From CAZQKW01 sp964594075 (lineage in GTDB: Bacteria > Desulfobacterota > WTBG01 > CAIYCZ01), in assembly GCA_964594075.1 (NCBI GenBank), contig CAZQKW010000029.1:1-47925 (forward strand): a stretch of 47,925 nt of DNA, read 5' to 3'. This document shows positions 1 through 9,388 of the stretch, piece by piece. The notes under the pieces were generated by a model. It searched no databases. It was not told where the DNA came from and was given only the letters and a program-made list of their open reading frames with translations. The stretch's first letter is position 1. Each line of letters begins with the position of its first letter. The translations under genes were made by a program, and so were the position numbers.

Positions 1-80
1 CGATGGTGGCAGAGAAGCCGAAGAAAGAAACCCCCATGCCGCCTATGCCGCCAGGAGGAATGGGTGGGATGGATTATTAA
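1..80 (+). CDS. groL: Chaperonin GroEL, C-terminal end (partial)
   Basis: Only the last 25 or so codons are inside the window; the gene begins upstream. The reading frame ends in a Met/Gly/Pro-rich tail finishing GGMGGMDY, the flexible C-terminal tail typical of GroEL subunits, which lies inside the folding cavity. A stem-loop terminator follows about 70 bases downstream, so this is the end of a groESL-type transcript. The identification rests on the tail alone, but this tail is very characteristic. Confidence 0.85.
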   Translation, partial: MVAEKPKKETPMPPMPPGGMGGMDY

Positions 81-151
81 GAGACAGACACCAGGTAAGA
101 GATCAAACACAGCAGGCATAACATTATTATAATAAAAAAGAACACAAGAAC

Positions 152-186
152 AAAAAGGCTCTGGGCATAGTGCCCAGAGCCTTTTT
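152..186 (+). terminator. Rho-independent terminator after groEL
   Basis: A perfect 16-bp stem (152-167 with 171-186) closes a 3-base loop. The 5' arm starts with five A and the 3' arm ends in five T, so the structure would work in both directions. It ends the groEL transcript. Confidence 0.92.
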
Positions 187-477
187 AGTAAAAAGCACAA
201 CAAAAATTTATTGACATTTTATGAACTATAAATATGTATGTCTAAAGTCAATAAAGCCATTTAATAATCAATTATTAAAACAAATAATATAAAAAAATTA
301 GATAATACAAACATTATTTGGATTCTCCTTATACACCATATAATACACATAAAATAGTGTGCACGTTAAGGAAGTTTGCCCAAAAAAAGGAATGGTTCAT
401 GAAGATCAAAAATAACACTGTGCCTGATATAATATAGGCGCTGACTAATAAATAATCAGCACTTAAAACTGCAACAA
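187..477. other. AT-rich intergenic region
   Basis: Very AT-rich sequence between the groEL terminator and the 3' end of ssb. No convincing gene is seen. A TTGACA hexamer at about 210 has no good -10 partner and no plus-strand gene after it. Confidence 0.5.
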
Positions 478-897
478 TTAGAACGGTATATCGTTTTCTG
501 CCGGGGGCAATTCTGGTACATCATCATAGGGCGGCGGTTCGGGAGCCAGCCCTTTACCCTTTTCTGCCGCATTTCCCAGGAGCTGCATATTCTGAACAAT
601 TATTTCAGTTGTCCAGCGTTTATTGCCGTCTTTATCCTCCCAGTCGCGGGTCTGTAGCCTTCCTTCAATATAAACCTGTCGGCCTTTTGCGAGGTATTCA
701 CCGCATATCTCTCCGAGGCGGCCAAAGGCAACCACTTTGTGCCATTCAGTTTTTTCTTCCTTCTGGCCTTCCTTGTTGTTGATAACGGTGCTGGTCGCCA
801 AGCGAAAATTGGTAATCGCTGTGCCGCTGCTGGTGTAACGAACCTCAGGGTCTGCTCCCAGCCTGCCAAGAAGAATGACTTTGTTAACGCCCGCCAT
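478..897 (-). CDS. ssb: Single-stranded DNA-binding protein
   Basis: A 139-residue protein of normal SSB length. Residues 1 to about 105 form the OB fold (N-terminal MAGVNKVILLGRLGADPE, then RLATS and WHKVVAFGRLGE). The tail is proline- and acid-rich and ends in DIPF, the tip that binds replication and repair partners. The protein coats single-stranded DNA during replication, repair and recombination. The ATG start has a good AAAGGAG ribosome site 8 bases upstream. The gene is transcribed alone, away from ftsK, from a strong-looking promoter near 976-1003. Confidence 0.96.
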   Translation of the reverse strand: MAGVNKVILLGRLGADPEVRYTSSGTAITNFRLATSTVINNKEGQKEEKTEWHKVVAFGRLGEICGEYLAKGRQVYIEGRLQTRDWEDKDGNKRWTTEIIVQNMQLLGNAAEKGKGLAPEPPPYDDVPELPPAENDIPF

Positions 898-975
898 AAA
901 GAGCTCCTTTAATCAGCAAATTGGTTGATGGGTGAGTTGATGAATTGTCGTTATTATTACAGCTTTTTCACGTCT

Positions 976-1003
976 ATTCTACAATCTCGCAGGTCAAAGT
1001 CAA
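976..1003 (-). promoter_or_regulatory. Sigma-70 type promoter for ssb
   Basis: Read on the minus strand: -35 TTGACT (998-1003), a 16-base spacer and -10 TAGAAT (976-981). Each hexamer matches consensus at five of six positions. It would give a leader of about 70 bases before the ssb start. Confidence 0.6.
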
Positions 1004-1069
1004 GGAGTTTCAAAGTCGGACGTTCCCCAATACAATTCATTGGGGGAAAAAACTTGGCATGGAGGTAAC

Positions 1070-1120
1070 GCCGCCACAGCAAGGTGCTCATCCGCTGGCT
1101 TCATGACCCAAGAACTCTGG
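1070..1120. repeat. Dispersed intergenic repeat, copy A
   Basis: A GC-rich stretch containing CATCCGCTGGCTTCATGACC. A closely similar stretch lies at 11643-11690, containing CATCCGCCGGCTTCACGACC. Both lie in intergenic regions and neither is explained by a gene. Confidence 0.45.
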
Positions 1121-1139
1121 GGCTATCTGTATTTTGCAA

Positions 1140-1168
1140 TTGACTATGCAGGAAACTTACAGTAAAGT
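1140..1168 (+). promoter_or_regulatory. Possible promoter for ftsK
   Basis: TTGACT, a 17-base spacer and TAAAGT, about 110 bases before the ftsK start. The -35 is good but the -10 is only four of six, so this is tentative. Confidence 0.35.
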
Positions 1169-1280
1169 TTTTTATTGGAATAGTATTTGAAATTTCTTGG
1201 TTTATTCTTTCTGTTAGGCAGAGAGCGTAATCGTTATTAATTATTAAGGGAAAGGATTTAAGGCTATCAGGGCATTTTGT

Positions 1281-3605
1281 ATGGCAGGGCGCTCAAGTTC
1301 ATCAAAAGCTTCCGCAATTAAACGTCCCTATTTGTGGAGAGAAATTTCCGGCATCATTCTTGTTGGTTTTTCTATTTTTATCCTTTGCAGTTTGATTACC
1401 TATTCCCCGAGCGATCCGTCCTTTTTTACCGGGTATTCACGCATTCCACCAAAAATCAATAACTGGGGAGGTATTATAGGAGCCTATATTGCCGCATGGT
1501 TATTTCAGCTTGTCGGCATTACCGCTTTTATAATGCCTGTCGTGTTGCTGGTTTTTTCCAAAAAGATTTTATTTCCGACCATTGAGCCGCTTTCATATTA
1601 TGTGCAGCTCGTGCTTGCGGTCATTTTCTATCTGTGCGCTGTCGCACTGCTGAGCATTTATTTTGGCAAACTTAATGTGTATCAGTATCATTTCAGCGCT
1701 GGTGGACTTTTAGGTGACACGCTCGCCAAGATTTTGAATAAATACCTGAATATTTTTGGATCTTATTTTGCCCTGATTCTCACCGCAGGACTCGCTTTTA
1801 TGGGGATAACTCGTATTTCCTACATAAACCTGTCAAAAAAAATTGTGCAACGCTCGGTGAAGAGCGGACAAAAGGTCAATACCCTCATACATCAAACCGT
1901 TAAAAAAGTGGAATGGCCATTTTTGAAGAAATCTGAGGCAAGGGATCGAACGGCCACGGTGGAAGAAGAATGGCAGTCCTCACCAAAAATTGTCATCAAA
2001 GGAACGACTCAAGAGAGAAATGCGACGACTGCGGCTAAGGCTAAAGAGCCACAGGGAATTCATGATGACATTATTATAAGAGAGCATCGGGAAGAGCACA
2101 AAAAAGAAAAAATTTTGTTTGCCCCTGTAGAGCGCAAACCAGTGGGCACGTATCGCTATCCTCCGCTCAGCCTTCTTGATTCGCCAAAAGAAAGAGACAC
2201 CCGTGTTAGCGAGGAGAGTCTCAAGGAGGACGCACAGATCCTAGTGCAAAAGCTGGAGGATTTTAATATCAAGGGCCGGATAACGGAGATTAACCCCGGG
2301 CCGGTTATAACCCGTTTTGAATTTGCACCTGCTCCCGGAATAAAAATAAACCGCATTGTGGGGCTTGCAGATGATCTTGCCCTGGCACTCAAGGCGTTGA
2401 GCATCCGCATTGTCGCGCCTATTCCGGGAAAATCCGCAGTTGGTATCGAGGTGCCCAACAAACGGCGGGAAACAGTTTATTTCAAAGAGATTGTCTCACG
2501 CGAAGAGTTTCTGAACGCCGAGTCAAAACTCACCATTGGGTTTGGGAAAAATATCGCCGGCGATCCGGTCATCAATGACCTTGCCCGCATGCCGCACCTG
2601 TTGATAGCGGGATCTACAGGTTCTGGCAAGAGCGTTCTGGTTAATGCTATCATTTGCAGCATTCTCTATAAGGCAACACCCGACGAAGTGAAATTTTTGA
2701 TGATAGATCCCAAACGACTTGAGCTGTCTCTGTATGAGGGGATCCCGCATCTTCTGCACCCGGTGGTTACTGATCCGAAGAAGGCGGCGGTTGCCTTGCG
2801 CTGGGGCGTTGATGAAATGGAGCGGCGTTATAAAAAACTGGCGGAAAAAGGGGTTAGGGATATTGTTCGCTATAATCAAAAAATAGATGAAGAGCAAAAA
2901 ACCACAACCGCAAAAGCGGACAAAGACGCAGCAGGTGCTGAGTCGCCCATTGAGTCGAATGGCAAGATGCCCTATATCGTAGTGGTAATAGATGAACTGG
3001 CTGATCTTATGATGGTTGCTGCGCGTGATGTGGAAGTGCACATTGCACGGTTGGCACAGATGGCGCGTGCGGCCGGTATTCATCTTATTGTCGCTACGCA
3101 GAGGCCGTCGGTGGACATTTTGACCGGCACCATTAAAGTCAATTTCCCCTCGCGTATTTCATTTCAGGTTTCATCAAAGGTGGATTCCCGCACCATTCTT
3201 GATACTATCGGCGCAGAGCGGCTGCTGGGCAGAGGAGACATGCTGTTTCTCCCCCCGGGAAGTTCAAAGCTGCAGCGGATACACGGCGCATTTCTCTCTG
3301 AAGAGGAAACCGCACGCGTGGTTGAATTTATCAAACAGCAGATGACCCCATCATATGACGAAACCATTTTGTTGTCAGCAAAGGCTGACGAAACCGAAAA
3401 CTCAGATGAGGAATTTGACGAGCTGTACGATCAGGCCGTTGCTCTGGTGGCTGAAACAGGCCAGGCGTCAATCTCGATGTTGCAACGCAGGCTGCGGGTT
3501 GGCTACAATCGTGCAGCCCGCATGATAGAAAAAATGGAAGAACAGGGTGTCGTGGGCCCCAGCGACGGGGTCAAACCGCGCAATGTGCTAATCAACCGGC
3601 TTTAA
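1281..3605 (+). CDS. ftsK: DNA translocase FtsK/SpoIIIE
   Basis: A 774-residue septum-associated DNA pump that clears chromosome ends from the division site and activates XerCD at dif. About four membrane segments lie in residues 20-180, followed by a charged linker. The RecA-like motor has Walker A GSTGSGKS at about 444-451 and Walker B VVVIDELADLMM with D571/E572. A C-terminal winged-helix gamma domain (about 715-770), which reads polar KOPS sequences, includes RRLRVGYNRAARMIE. The linker is short, so this is the compact SpoIIIE-sized form rather than the long enterobacterial form. lolA follows 190 bases downstream. Confidence 0.96.
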   Translation: MAGRSSSSKASAIKRPYLWREISGIILVGFSIFILCSLITYSPSDPSFFTGYSRIPPKINNWGGIIGAYIAAWLFQLVGITAFIMPVVLLVFSKKILFPTIEPLSYYVQLVLAVIFYLCAVALLSIYFGKLNVYQYHFSAGGLLGDTLAKILNKYLNIFGSYFALILTAGLAFMGITRISYINLSKKIVQRSVKSGQKVNTLIHQTVKKVEWPFLKKSEARDRTATVEEEWQSSPKIVIKGTTQERNATTAAKAKEPQGIHDDIIIREHREEHKKEKILFAPVERKPVGTYRYPPLSLLDSPKERDTRVSEESLKEDAQILVQKLEDFNIKGRITEINPGPVITRFEFAPAPGIKINRIVGLADDLALALKALSIRIVAPIPGKSAVGIEVPNKRRETVYFKEIVSREEFLNAESKLTIGFGKNIAGDPVINDLARMPHLLIAGSTGSGKSVLVNAIICSILYKATPDEVKFLMIDPKRLELSLYEGIPHLLHPVVTDPKKAAVALRWGVDEMERRYKKLAEKGVRDIVRYNQKIDEEQKTTTAKADKDAAGAESPIESNGKMPYIVVVIDELADLMMVAARDVEVHIARLAQMARAAGIHLIVATQRPSVDILTGTIKVNFPSRISFQVSSKVDSRTILDTIGAERLLGRGDMLFLPPGSSKLQRIHGAFLSEEETARVVEFIKQQMTPSYDETILLSAKADETENSDEEFDELYDQAVALVAETGQASISMLQRRLRVGYNRAARMIEKMEEQGVVGPSDGVKPRNVLINRL

Positions 3606-3623
3606 GATAACAGGCGATTGAAA

Positions 3624-3710
3624 AAGCCCGCCTGCTGCGTTTCCCTTATCCTGCGTGGTTGCGGAGCAGGTTTCTGTATGTCTCACTACGCAGGATTTCG
3701 GGTGGGCTTG
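3624..3710. repeat. Imperfect inverted repeat between ftsK and lolA
   Basis: The outer arms AAGCCCGCC (from 3624) and GGTGGGCTT (ending 3709), and the inner arms ATCCTGCGTGGT (from 3648) and ACTACGCAGGAT (ending about 3695), are near-complementary around a central loop. The layout resembles a decayed MITE-like or palindromic element. No gene fits this stretch. Confidence 0.4.
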
Positions 3711-3798
3711 CATCTGATCATTTTTGACCAGCCTGAGAATCAGGCCTGCAATCTGTTGAAGACCTTTTACACTGAAAGTGTTCGTAAAGCAAAATTTT

Positions 3799-4503
3799 AT
3801 GCGAAAGAAAGGCACGCTGATAAAAATCCAATTGGCGTGGTATGCCATAGCAGTTTTTTTATGTGCGGCTGGAATGGCTATTGCCGGCTCTGCGGCTGAT
3901 GAATGTATTTTGGGCGTGGAACAGCAGTATGCGGGTTTGCAGGATTTTTGTGCCCGCTTTGAGCAGCAGACCACCATTGGTTCGTTACAGCGTATTGAAA
4001 CGGCGGAAGGCACCGTCTGTTATAAAAAGACTGGTAAGATGTACTGGGAATATAAAAAGCCGGCCGTGCAAAAGATCTATCTACATGGCGATACCCTCTG
4101 GTTTTACTTGCCAGAGGAAAAGCAGGCGATGAAAAATGATACGTCAAAACTGCCATCAGATATTACGGCTGATTTATTTGCCGGCACGCTTAAGATCAAG
4201 GATAAGTTTAATGTTGCACAGGTACAGGAGCATCGTTCGCAGGTAAAACAGGGTATAGAAATACTGCTTATTCCCAAAACGCCTCATCCAAATTTGAAAC
4301 GTCTTACCCTCTGGATTGATTGTAAAAGGCGTTATATAATTCGTTCAGCACTTGAAGATGAAATCGGCAACCTCACCGTGCTGCAATTTTCAAAGTTTAA
4401 AGTTAACAAAGGAATCAGTGACGGGATGTTTATTTTTAATCCGCCAGCCGGGGTGGACATTTTTGAGCCACCTCCTCTTTCATCCCCGCACCATGCTCCA
4501 TAA
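3799..4503 (+). CDS. lolA: Outer-membrane lipoprotein carrier LolA
   Basis: About 234 residues. LolA is the periplasmic chaperone that takes lipoproteins released by LolCDE to LolB or the outer membrane. Residues 1-33 are a signal peptide (MRKKG, then a hydrophobic core ending AIAGSAA). The mature part shows LolA signatures: YAGLQDFCARFEQ, GKMYWEYKKP, and a YLHGDTLWFYLPEEKQ stretch matching the usual dG..lWiYdPe..QV pattern. The ATG at 3799 was preferred because it places the signal peptide at the N-terminus. A GTG at 3778 would add seven residues; neither has a strong ribosome site. The gene sits between ftsK and mfd on the same strand. Confidence 0.88.
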   Translation: MRKKGTLIKIQLAWYAIAVFLCAAGMAIAGSAADECILGVEQQYAGLQDFCARFEQQTTIGSLQRIETAEGTVCYKKTGKMYWEYKKPAVQKIYLHGDTLWFYLPEEKQAMKNDTSKLPSDITADLFAGTLKIKDKFNVAQVQEHRSQVKQGIEILLIPKTPHPNLKRLTLWIDCKRRYIIRSALEDEIGNLTVLQFSKFKVNKGISDGMFIFNPPAGVDIFEPPPLSSPHHAP

Positions 4504-4538
4504 CCCCGCCAGCTTATTTTGCTTCCACGGTTTGTACG

Positions 4539-7500
4539 ATGAAATCTGAAGCCCAGGAGTTTGTTGATCTGTTGCGGCCGTTTGAAGAGATCAGAAAGGC
4601 CATAGAGCAGACGACTGCTGATATTTTCGTATCGGGCAGCAAGGGTTCTCTCACGGCATTTTCACTCGCCCGGCTGTTTGATGAACTTAACAGAACATTT
4701 TTAGTTATTACGGACACCCCTGATGCAGCCCTTAACGTTTTCAATGAATTGCTGTTTTTCCGCGGCGGCACTGAGAATAGCCATGCAGCCTCGTCGCACC
4801 CGGTCTTTTTGTTCCCCGCCCTTGAAACCCATCCCTACGAGAATGTCGCAAGCCATCCCGATGTCTGTGGACAGCGTATGTGGGCTCTGTATCAGCTTTG
4901 CACAGCGCACCAGCCGCTCATTATCATAACCTGCATCCAGGCGCTCCTGCAGAGACTGATACCCAGTAAATTCTTGTTAAACGCTGCACTCCGGCTCTCT
5001 GTGCACGATGACGTGAACCGGGATGAGTTGAGCCGGCAGCTTGTCGAAAGCGGCTATACGCGGGTCAGCATGGTAGAAGACCGGGGGGATCTGAGTATTC
5101 GCGGAGACATTATGGACCTCTTCCCGTCCGGCTATTTGTTTCCGGTGCGCATCAGTTTTTTTGGCGACAGCATTGAATCTATCAGGACTTTTAATCAGGC
5201 AACGCAGCGGTCACACGGCGAACAAGCAGACTGTGTCATTGTTCCCGTGAAAGAGTCGGTGCTCAACCGCGCGACCATTGAACTGTTCAGACAAAAAGTC
5301 GGGAACAGTGCTGCGGAGCCGCTGTTTGCCAGCAGCCGGGGGGAAGCGTTTAAGGAAAGCATACTCAACGGATTCTTCCCCTCAGGCATTGAATATGCGC
5401 TTTCCTTTATTTACCCCGAGCTTGAGACTCTATTTGACTATCTGCCCGCACGGGCGTGCTGCGCCTGGATTGAACCTGCTGCCATTACCGAACAGCAGAA
5501 AGCATTTCAGGATGCGGTAGAAACCTATTATATTACCGCGCTTGACGAACAGCGTGTTGTTTCGCCGCCTGATGAAATGTTTATTGAACCCGGCCAAATC
5601 CAGCACCATGCAGCACATTGCCAGAATGTTTTTTATGAGACCCTCGCGACAGAGCGGTTTCATGAAACGCACATTATAGTGCCCACCGAGGCAAACGACG
5701 ATATCCGTCGCGAGCTGATTAACTTTGACTCGACACAAGGAGCCCTTGCTCCGCTGGCAGATAAACTGGAAACCTGGCTTAATGACGGCAGACGAATTGT
5801 GCTCGTCGGCCATACACAGGCTCAAGCCGAGCGCCTCCGTGAATTATGTGCGGATTATGGATTACAGGGGCGTTTTACCGGAGGCGTTACAGGGGTGAAT
5901 GATTTTGTCCGCATGCCACCGGGCACCCTGGAATTTAAAATCGGCAGGTTGTCGCGGGGGTTCCGGTTCATGCCGGGACATCTTGTTATTATAACCGAAG
6001 ACGAGATTTTTGGCGAAAAGAAACGGCATGCCGCTCGCGTGCGATTTAAAGAGGGGATTGAAATTTCGAGCTTTGCGGATCTCAAAGAAGGTCACTATAT
6101 TGTTCACCGGGATCATGGCATAGGGCGGTATCGAGGACTTGCTGCGCTTGAGGCGGGGGGAATTCGCGGCGATTACCTCGCAGTTGAGTATCTGGGGGGA
6201 GACAAGTTATATGTGCCGGTTGACCGTATCAGCCTCGTGCAAAAATACGAAGGAACCGAAGACACCATTCCACGCCTTGACAAACTGGGAGGCGTGTCAT
6301 GGAAGAATGTCAAGAATAGGGTAAAAGATGCGATTCAGCGCATGGCCAGAGATTTGCTGGAACTCTATTCAGCCCGGAAAGTCTACGAGGGATATGCATT
6401 TGCACCGGTTGACCACTACTATCGAGAATTTGCCGCCGCCTTCCCCTATGAAGAGACGCCGGATCAGTTGGCAGCCATAGAAGATGTCATGCAAGATATG
6501 TCAGCGCCAAAACCAATGGATCGCCTGGTGTGCGGAGATGTCGGGTATGGCAAAACAGAAGTAGCGCTGCGCGCTTCTTTTAGAGCGGTGATAGAAGGAA
6601 AGCAGGTGGCGGTGCTGGTGCCCACCACGGTTCTTGCTCAACAGCACTACCAGACGTTCAGCGAACGGTTTTCTGCCTACCCGGTAAAGGTGGATATATT
6701 GAGCCGCTTCAGAAGCCGTGCCGACCAGAAAAAAATCGTTGAGGGACTTGCAACCGGGAACATTGATATTATTGTTGGGACGCATCGCCTTTTGCAACAG
6801 GACGTTGTCTTTAAGGATTTGGGACTGGTGGTGATTGACGAGGAGCATCGCTTTGGAGTCAAGGATAAGGAAGTTTTGAAAAAATTGCGGCGCACGGTTG
6901 ATGTCCTGACCCTTACCGCCACCCCCATACCGCGCACGCTGCAATTCTCATTGCTGGGCATACGCGATTTTTCTGTTATAAACACGCCGCCTGAAGACCG
7001 TCTTTCCATACGGACTGTCGTCACCCGTTTTGATGAAGGCATAATCCGCGAAGCAATACTTCAGGAACTGCGGCGCGGAGGTCAGATATTTTTTGTCCAT
7101 GATCAAGTGCGGTCCATTTCCGCCATGGCTCTCTTTATCCAAAAACTGGTTCCCGAGGTGCGGCTGGCAATTGCTCACGGCCAGATGAAAGCACGGGAAC
7201 TGGAACAGGCGATGGTGAAATTTATCCGCAAGGAGATTGATTTGCTGGTATGCACCACCATCATTGAATCGGGACTTGATTTTCCGTCTGCAAACACCAT
7301 CATTATCAACCGGGCGGATAAACTGGGGTTGGCACAGATGTATCAACTGCGGGGGCGGGTCGGCCGTGGCAGGGTGCGGGCGTATGCATATCTGCTTATC
7401 CCGGCAGAGTCTGCGATAAATCAGGATGCGGTAAAACGGCTGGAGGCGCTTGCAGAATTTACCGAACTCGGTTCAGGCTACCGGCTTGCCACGCGCGACC

Positions 7501-8060
7501 TGCAATTGCGCGGGGCTGGAAATATACTCGGCCATGCTCAGTCGGGGCATATCGCCGCGGTGGGCATGGAGATGTATCTGCAAATGCTTGAAGAGACCAT
7601 CCATGAACTTAAAGGAGAACACGTTCTTCCCCGCCTTGAGCCTGTAGTAAGCCTTCCCATCCAGGCGTATATCCCCCAGGACTACATCCCGGATATCAAT
7701 CAGCGGCTGGTGATTTATCGGCGCCTGGCAACAGCGCTTACTGATCATGAAATAGCCGATTTAGAACGCGAGCTCGCAGACCGTTACGGCGTGCTGCCGT
7801 TGCCGGTCGAACAATTGCTGCATATAGCGCGGCTTAAGGGCGTGCTGCGCCGCTATTTGATTAGTGCGGTGGATTATACCGGCAACCAGCTCGTTTTTTC
7901 CTTTCATGAGAAAGCGGAAGGATCGCTTGAAAAAATACTTTCTCTGGTTTCCCAGAATCCGGAGCGGTTTCGCTTTACTCCCGATTTTAAGCTTATTGCC
8001 AAGACCCGTGCGGTCGGAGAGCAGGAGATACTTGATGAGATTAAAAACATCTTGAAATAG
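4539..8060 (+). CDS. mfd: Transcription-repair coupling factor Mfd
   Basis: 1173 residues, normal for Mfd. It removes RNA polymerase stalled at DNA lesions and recruits UvrA. The N-terminal part is the UvrB-like, ATPase-dead module. A CarD/RID domain that grips the RNA polymerase beta subunit begins around 515 (HYIVHRDHGIGRYRGL). The RecG-like motor has Walker A GDVGYGKTE at about 666 and DEEH at 767-770. The TRG-like region (QLRGRVGRG) and the C-terminal D7 domain follow. It begins 35 bases after lolA. uvrB is also in this window, far downstream. Confidence 0.97.
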   Translation: MKSEAQEFVDLLRPFEEIRKAIEQTTADIFVSGSKGSLTAFSLARLFDELNRTFLVITDTPDAALNVFNELLFFRGGTENSHAASSHPVFLFPALETHPYENVASHPDVCGQRMWALYQLCTAHQPLIIITCIQALLQRLIPSKFLLNAALRLSVHDDVNRDELSRQLVESGYTRVSMVEDRGDLSIRGDIMDLFPSGYLFPVRISFFGDSIESIRTFNQATQRSHGEQADCVIVPVKESVLNRATIELFRQKVGNSAAEPLFASSRGEAFKESILNGFFPSGIEYALSFIYPELETLFDYLPARACCAWIEPAAITEQQKAFQDAVETYYITALDEQRVVSPPDEMFIEPGQIQHHAAHCQNVFYETLATERFHETHIIVPTEANDDIRRELINFDSTQGALAPLADKLETWLNDGRRIVLVGHTQAQAERLRELCADYGLQGRFTGGVTGVNDFVRMPPGTLEFKIGRLSRGFRFMPGHLVIITEDEIFGEKKRHAARVRFKEGIEISSFADLKEGHYIVHRDHGIGRYRGLAALEAGGIRGDYLAVEYLGGDKLYVPVDRISLVQKYEGTEDTIPRLDKLGGVSWKNVKNRVKDAIQRMARDLLELYSARKVYEGYAFAPVDHYYREFAAAFPYEETPDQLAAIEDVMQDMSAPKPMDRLVCGDVGYGKTEVALRASFRAVIEGKQVAVLVPTTVLAQQHYQTFSERFSAYPVKVDILSRFRSRADQKKIVEGLATGNIDIIVGTHRLLQQDVVFKDLGLVVIDEEHRFGVKDKEVLKKLRRTVDVLTLTATPIPRTLQFSLLGIRDFSVINTPPEDRLSIRTVVTRFDEGIIREAILQELRRGGQIFFVHDQVRSISAMALFIQKLVPEVRLAIAHGQMKARELEQAMVKFIRKEIDLLVCTTIIESGLDFPSANTIIINRADKLGLAQMYQLRGRVGRGRVRAYAYLLIPAESAINQDAVKRLEALAEFTELGSGYRLATRDLQLRGAGNILGHAQSGHIAAVGMEMYLQMLEETIHELKGEHVLPRLEPVVSLPIQAYIPQDYIPDINQRLVIYRRLATALTDHEIADLERELADRYGVLPLPVEQLLHIARLKGVLRRYLISAVDYTGNQLVFSFHEKAEGSLEKILSLVSQNPERFRFTPDFKLIAKTRAVGEQEILDEIKNILK

Positions 8061-8245
8061 AAAAGAAGTTTGTGATTAAATAACTATGTCGTAGCGACAT
8101 GGCATGAGATAGACTGTGGATTGGCTTCAGGCAGAATTGATTGAGAGGACTGGTGCGTTGGCCGAACGGCTCATTCACCGAGATGTCTGGGATTGATGAA
8201 CCGTTGAAGCTTTGTGCTCAAAAAAGAAAAAAACCAGGGATCAGC

Positions 8246-9217
8246 ATGCAAACACGAGCAGTGCAAGTGCTGGTATTTTTTTTGTGCAGCTTAACCTGCG
8301 CAATTGCCGGCACAGAAGAACTTATTGATAGAATTGTTGCGGTGGTGAATAATGAAGTGATCACCCTTTCAGACCTCAACAAGGTTACCGCTCTCATGTT
8401 TGCCGGGGTTGATAAAAATCAGAGTTTTACTGAAGAACAGCGGGCCGAAATTCAACAAAAAGCATTAGAACAGCTCATTGAAAAAAAGCTCATAGAACAG
8501 AAGGCGCGTGAATTTGATATAAAGGTGAGCGACAAAGAAGTTAACCGGGCTATTGAAGATGTGCTGAAAAGAAACAATATCAACCTTGAGCAATTAGAGG
8601 CACTTTTGAAAAAGGATGGCTCGAGCCTCGAGGAGTACCGCAAAATGCTCCGGTCGGAGATTCTTCAGTCAAAAGTAATTGGACGGGAAGTCCGCTCAAA
8701 GGTAACTATTACCGACAAGGACATTCAGGAATATTATGAAAAGAATGGTAAACAGCAGGAAAAACCCGGCGAGAAAGTCAGGATTCAGCAGATATTTTTT
8801 GCCACCCCTCCTGACATGATGCCCAAACAGGTTGAGAAGCTCTCCAGCCAGTTGGAAGAGATCAGGGCAAAAATATTGGGCGGAGAAGATTTTGGACAGA
8901 TGGCGGTTAAGTTCTCTCAGGACCCTTCGGCAAAAGAAGGAGGAGATTTGGGATATTTTGGCCGCGGAGAGCTGTTGCCCGTTATTGAAAATGCTGCGTT
9001 TAGTTTGCAGCTGGGTGAGGTGAGCCAGGTGCTCAGATCCCCTGCCGGTCTGCATCTTATTAAGGTCATTGATAAAAAAGGCGCTGATGGACAGTCAGGA
9101 ATTTATTCAACCCGGGAGGAGATAGAGGAAAGTCTCTACCGACGGGAAGTGGATGCGCTGTTTATGAAGTGGATGGAAGAGCTTAAGAAGAAGGCATATA
9201 TTAAAATTTATATGTGA
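8246..9217 (+). CDS. SurA-like periplasmic peptidyl-prolyl isomerase/chaperone
   Basis: 323 residues from the ATG at 8246, which has AGGGA five bases upstream and directly starts a signal peptide (VLVFFLCSLTCAIAG). An upstream TTG start at 8141 would bury that signal. The mature N-terminal part (IVAVVNNEVITLSDLNK, then helices) is the SurA chaperone domain. One PpiC/parvulin domain spans about 178-275 (IQQIFFATPP, FSQDPSAKEGGDLGYFGRG, SPAGLHLIKV). It should help fold outer-membrane proteins in the periplasm. With a single parvulin domain it is shorter than E. coli SurA, as is common outside gammaproteobacteria. The gene follows mfd. Confidence 0.9.
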   Translation: MQTRAVQVLVFFLCSLTCAIAGTEELIDRIVAVVNNEVITLSDLNKVTALMFAGVDKNQSFTEEQRAEIQQKALEQLIEKKLIEQKAREFDIKVSDKEVNRAIEDVLKRNNINLEQLEALLKKDGSSLEEYRKMLRSEILQSKVIGREVRSKVTITDKDIQEYYEKNGKQQEKPGEKVRIQQIFFATPPDMMPKQVEKLSSQLEEIRAKILGGEDFGQMAVKFSQDPSAKEGGDLGYFGRGELLPVIENAAFSLQLGEVSQVLRSPAGLHLIKVIDKKGADGQSGIYSTREEIEESLYRREVDALFMKWMEELKKKAYIKIYM

Positions 9218-9254
9218 TGGTAATCGCAAACAAACCAATTCAAGGACTGCCTTT

Positions 9255-9283
9255 TTGCGTGACGTCCCCCCTTATGTTAAAAT
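9255..9283 (+). promoter_or_regulatory. Possible promoter for the HAD phosphatase gene
   Basis: TTGCGT, a 17-base spacer and TAAAAT (9278-9283). The -10 is five of six, the -35 weak. It lies in the gap between the surA-like gene and the phosphatase gene. Confidence 0.35.
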
Positions 9284-9388
9284 CAGATCTATCTTCTCAT
9301 ATTTATAAATAATACCCTCACTTTTTAGCAAGAAGACTTATTAAACCGCATAAAACAGTTATAGGTATGCTGTTTAAAAACATGGTTT

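Noticed and set aside
1022..1050. Hairpin CCCCAAT/ATTGGGG upstream of ftsK
   Set aside because: It is followed by A, not T, on the plus strand and has no T-run on the minus strand, so it is not a terminator.
3618..3899. Plus-strand frame of 93 codons before lolA
   Set aside because: It overlaps the lolA signal peptide in another frame and covers the inverted repeat; no ribosome site.
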